From positions 21,399,586 to 21,463,585 of the forward strand of contig NC_134837.1 of assembly GCF_004210375.1 (NCBI RefSeq): DNA of 64,000 nt, in the 5' to 3' direction. Position numbers and translations under genes: made by a program. The DNA is from Tachypleus tridentatus. Lineage: Eukaryota > Arthropoda > Merostomata > Xiphosura > Limulidae. A model generated the notes under the pieces. That model was not told where the DNA came from and made no database searches. It saw only the letters and a program-made list of their open reading frames with translations. This document shows positions 59,780 to 64,000 of this stretch, piece by piece (position 1 is the first letter of the stretch; each line of letters starts with the position of its first letter).

Positions 59780-62500
59780 CTTAAACGTAGTCCTGGATTA
59801 CCCAATAGGCAGACTAAGCGCGTTTTAGGGCACCATCAAACCAGGGACACCAAAAGAAAGATTTTTTTTTTATAATCTAATATTTCAAAGTAAGAATGTA
59901 AATAGTCATCATGGGAAAAATCAAAACTTTGTTAGATTTCTTTACATTCTTCCCCCATTTTTGTTCTCTTTATATTACTTCACCTCACCTAAACCAGGTC
60001 TACATTGATCAGTATAAACTGTGTGAAGTTTTATGTGTCTTTTCAACGTACGTTGTGTACAATTCTGTAATTTAGCACCACTTGTGTCAGTGGAATTATG
60101 TCACTCATGTATGTGGGAGTATGGAATTGGTAAAAGTAATAAATGTCATCTATGACTGTACATATATGTTAAAAATGGTTTTTGTTGTGTAATTTGCTGT
60201 TGTTGTTTTTTCCATATAACTGAGACAACAGGCAGGATGAAACGTAGCCAACTGAGTGGTGTACAGAAAATGTAAGCCTATGGAAGAAAAGAAACAGAAC
60301 AGTAGCAAAATTATTCAAAAACTTCCAAAGCTGACATTATATTTCGAACCGAATCCATCAGAAGCAACGCCTCCTCTCAGTTGCACAGACATTGTTCTAA
60401 AGCCTGTGGATGTTTTATAGATTAACCCTTCTGGTGATGAAACAAACACCATTGCAGAACATGTAGATGTATCAAAGACTACAACTAATCAACCTACTCC
60501 TGGTAATAAAACAGACATTGTTTCAGAAGGTGTGGATGTGTCAGAGACTGAACCTGCTCGTGCTGTGCATAGAAGGAGAAAAAAATCCTGATTGTTAACA
60601 TCACATTGGGCCATTTGAGAAATCATGTCGGTCTTTTAACAATGACGAACAAATAAATATTTTTCTGTCTGAAATCGAATGGTGAGAAAAACACCCGATA
60701 ATGGCTACTGTGTTCACCATCAACAGGGTCTGTGTATTGTTTTGTTTGCAAACGTTTTGCACCTAAACCTTCAACATCACTATTTCCTACAGCAGATGGA
60801 TTTAGTGACACTGACAGAATACTGTTTTAATTGAAAAACACAAAAATAGCACTATTTACAGATATTCCTTGCTGACATATTTAAATCGAAGACAGGGCTT
60901 TGAAATGGCACAAATATTAGGAAAATAAATTAAAGGGAGCGTGAATACTGGCAACATGTCTTGCAGCGTGTTGTAGCTGTTATTCAGACATTAGCTGAAC
61001 GTTGTCTGCCTTTCCGGAGATGAAATAGGATAACTGAATCATTGTAAATGGAAATTTATTGGGATTGTAAGAGCTTGTAACTCAGCTTTACCCACTTTTA
61101 GCAGGCCACATCTCAAAATATAGGGATGTTGGCAAAGATAACCTATCATACTTATCCAAGACAGCATATGATTAGTTCTTTGGTCTAACGAATGGCAAAG
61201 TTCGTTCAGCTATTGCAGATGAAATAAGTACTGCTGAATATTCCTATCGACTCTACACCTGTTATTTTACACGTTGATCAATTGAGTATTATACTAAGAT
61301 ATGTGTCTCCCACAGATGGAAAGATAGTTGAACAATTTATAACATTCCTTAAATCGAAAAGCCACACTGGTGAAAAATGGAAGATCAAGTACTGCATTAT
61401 CTGTGCCAAGTTTGCGAAATAGATTTTTCAGAGTGCAGGAGTCATTCTTATGACAATGCTGCCAACACGTCATAGTATTATAAAGGAGTGCAACAAAATA
61501 TTTTAGGACAGAACAAATATGTCACATAGTATTATAAAGGAGTGCAGCAAAATATTTTCGGACAGAACAAATATGTCATATTCATACCATGTGCTGCACA
61601 CTCAATCTTGTTGACTGCAGTGCTGTTGATTGTTATACAGTAGCAGTGAGTTGTTTCTCAACAATTCCAGTTACTTTATACATATTTCTCTGCCTCAACA
61701 CACTGATGGGCAGATCTTAAACATATCTGGGCAATGATCATGAATTGAAATCTCTTTCTGATACTCGCTGGGAGGCACATACTATGGCAACAAAGACAAT
61801 TCTGGACCCCTACCCAAAGATTGTGGATGTAGTAGAAAGTATAGGCGAAGACCAATCAAAAAATAGAGAAACTGTATAAGAGGCAGAAAAACATTGCAAA
61901 CAAGGTGAAAGAACTAGAATTTGTATTTATGTTGACCATGTGGAATGGAGTTTTACAACGCTCTCACAGCACAAGTCAAGCCCTCCAAGAAAAGAAATTG
62001 GATTTGAAAGCACGTGCAGATCTCATTAGCATACAACTTACAGAGTTTGAGGGATGATTTTGAAAGATCTGAAAACATATCAAGATATATTTTACCTGAT
62101 ACTGAAGTCCGGTCGTGGAAACGAATCAGGAAAAAAACAAGCAAATGATGACAGTGCACCATTGAATCCTGGAGACAAATTCCTCGTATCTACTTACTAC
62201 ACTATAACTGATACACTCGAGGTTCATATGAATTGGAGAGGTGAAGTGTACAAAGAAGTATCAAGTAGATTGTTTTATCTAAATGATATGGACTTATATG
62301 ATGAACAATATTCACAAGATTCCCAAAAGCTAGTTGACTCATACCCTGTTGACCTCACATGAATCTCTGTAAAGAACAACAAGAGTTACACTTGTATATG
62401 TTTTATGAAACAGGAAAAACGGAATTCAGTCACACTGACCTTCATAATACCCTAGTGAAAGACAGGATTCAATAAGTATTTACATTACAACGTGAACAAC
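59780..62500 (+). pseudogene. hAT transposon remnant, ZMYM1-type transposase
   Basis: The 5' non-coding part is near 59790-59850 (ACCCAATAGGCAGACTAAGC). From 60236 the transposase is visible in shifting frames: MKRSQLSGVQKM, GPFEKSCRSFNNDEQINIF, KDNLSYLSKTAYD, NGKVRSAIADEISTAEYS, STPVILHVDQLSIILRYVSP, DGKIVEQFITFLKSKSHTGE, SYDNAAN, FIPCAAHS, SLSDTRWEAH, TILDPYPKIVD, NKVKELEFVFMLTMWN. This is the hAT domain order found in ZMYM1-like proteins. Stops and frameshifts are frequent, so it is dead. An open C-terminal piece lies at 62054-62362. A 54-bp tandem duplication lies at 61471-61578. Confidence 0.85.
61471..61578. repeat. 54-bp tandem duplication inside the hAT remnant
   Basis: CATAGTATTATAAAGGAGTG at 61471 recurs at 61525 with the rest of the 54-bp unit (two or three differences). 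Confidence 0.92.
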
Positions 62501-62827
62501 TGAAGAATCACAGAAAAAAAAAAAAGGTTCGTAAATACACACTTTTTCCAAAACTGTAAATAAAGAAGATATACACAGCACCGAAACCTGTACACGTGCT
62601 TACTGTTTAAGATGTATAAAAACCAAAACAATGTAAGACGGTCCAGTTCGCAGGAAGATACCGAAACTTATATCACCTTGAATGCATCCCAGAAAAATTG
62701 CTGGAAGAAGATATATTTGTTTTAAATGTATGTAAAATAATTTAGTCTCGTTTGTTGTTATGAATATCACATCTCCACTTTACTTTATTTGTTGCATCTT
62801 TTTATAGGTTTTTTAAATATTACTAAG

Positions 62828-63085
62828 ACCCGGCATCGCCAAGTGGATAGGGCGTTCGACTCGTAATCTGAGAGTAGTGAGTTCGAATCTCCATCACCCC
62901 AAAAATGCTCGCCCTTTCAGCCGGGAGTGTTACCAACTATTCGTTGGTAAAAGAGTAGCTCAAAAGTTGGCGGTGGGTGGTGATGATAAGCTGCCTAAAC
63001 CCACTAGTCTCACACTGCTAAATTAGGGAGGGCTAGCGCAGATAGCTCTCGTGTAGCTTTGCGCGAAATTCAAAGCAAACCAAGC
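62828..63085 (+). mobile_element. SINE family 1
   Basis: Head GACCCGGCATCGCCAAGTGG, box B GAGTTCGAATCTCC. A central deletion removes part of GGGCGTTATAATG-GTCAATCCCAC. Tail GCGCGAAATTCAAAGCAAAC. Confidence 0.92.
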
Positions 63086-63090
63086 CTTTC

Positions 63091-63420
63091 GGTATGATTG
63101 TTAAGGCTACCGGATTTGATTAAATGAGCCTTTACGACAATTTTATATAGTTCCGGCAACATTCTTATGAATTACGAAATATGATTTCACAATAATGTTA
63201 TGTTGTATATTACGGACAGAAGCAAGAGATGGTATGTGGTGTGGTTTTTAAAGCGATCGGAGTTGATTAAGTGGGATATTATGGCACTTTTGTGTTTTTC
63301 TGTTTTGACAATATTTTTATGAATAATGATTCCACAGTAATTTTATGTTTTCTACATAAAAACACTTGGTGTGATTGTTAAGGTGATCAGAGTTGATTAA
63401 ATGGTCCGTCAGGCAAGTGT
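63091..63420. repeat. Divergent tandem repeat, about 130-147 bp, three copies
   Basis: GGTRTGATTGTTAAGGYGAT CRGAKTTGATTAA begins at 63091, 63238 and 63368. Each is followed by AT-rich spacer with shared words (TTTATGAATWATGA, CACARTAATKTTATGTT). Begins immediately after a SINE. Confidence 0.75.
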
Positions 63421-63424
63421 TTTC

Positions 63425-64000
63425 TTGTTCCGGTTTTCACCCACATTGAGTCATTTTCTCGAGTGGGACCTGATGCCACCGTCCTTGCTTTTCATAGTGT
63501 CACACTACAGAAACCGTCTTGCCGTCTTTTCTAGCTTAAAAATAATCCTGTAGAAGATACCTTGCGAGAAATTAGTATCTATTCCAAAAACTTGATAACT
63601 GGACAAATATGTGTTTGTACCTGAGAGACAAAAGACACATGTAAAACAGTTAAAACTATTAAATGTTTTCATGGAAGTCATTACATGCTAAAAGTGTAAA
63701 AGAAATATTACTGAAAACTAAAAGTGAGTTTCAGCTTGATTAGTTTAAACAGAACAAAATATCAGTATTCATGTTTTTAGATTAACTTAGGCTAGTATTA
63801 AACTTAAATTATCCTAAATTCCCAGTAGTGTTCAATCAAGTTTAAAACCGCTATAACATAAATAATATCTACCGTTGTGCATATTTCTGTATTAAAGTAA
63901 TCACTGTAACCAAGTGATCTGTGACTTCTATAATAAAACACATTCGGGAATGTAAGACAACCAAGAGATGGCTCAGGCTTATCACAGTGTCCCTTGTGAA
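63425..64000. other. No feature seen
   Basis: No coding or repeat structure recognised after the tandem repeat. Confidence 0.5.

Overview
This is an AT-rich, intron- and repeat-rich animal nuclear window. It is most probably from a chelicerate, and a horseshoe crab is the best guess. The main evidence is a complete nine-exon hemocyanin gene of the chelicerate type: no signal peptide, all six copper-binding histidines, and the conserved CSCGW and PMGFPFDR segments. Dense tRNA-derived SINEs and remnants of LINE, Penelope, Tc1, pogo and hAT elements fit a large arthropod genome. The species assignment is inference.

Layout. Positions 1-7,240 are repeats: two separate minisatellites that both have a 41-bp period, with a Tc1-like transposon and a Penelope-like retroelement sitting among degenerate repeat units. 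Positions 7,240-14,600 hold SINE copies and a hAT-like MITE in otherwise featureless AT-rich DNA. Positions 14,678-22,436 (+) hold a five-exon gene, 5' incomplete, for a small type II membrane protein with one SEA domain. It is pieced together from short exons whose splice phases all agree. Positions 23,885-26,040 (-) hold a CR1-like LINE remnant, and 26,600-29,110 a SINE cluster with a chimeric copy.

Positions 30,500-42,443 (+) hold the hemocyanin gene: TATA box, nine coding exons, 638 aa and a poly(A) signal. Its introns carry SINE and Penelope-terminus fragments. Positions 43,080-48,700 hold a 38-bp tandem repeat, a nested SINE pair, a second MITE copy, a pogo/Tigger remnant and a rearranged Jockey-like LINE. 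Positions 49,000-55,400 are mostly non-coding, with SINEs and a 35-bp tandem repeat. Positions 56,367-57,869 (-) hold a single-exon class A GPCR with several non-canonical motifs, followed by a decayed-looking lysine/serine-rich tail region. Positions 58,490-63,420 hold a SINE, a LINE 3' fragment, a ZMYM1-type hAT transposon remnant, another SINE and a divergent tandem repeat.

Three genes look host-derived: hemocyanin (oxygen transport in hemolymph), the SEA-domain membrane protein and the orphan GPCR. Nothing in the sequence links their functions. Everything else is mobile or satellite DNA.
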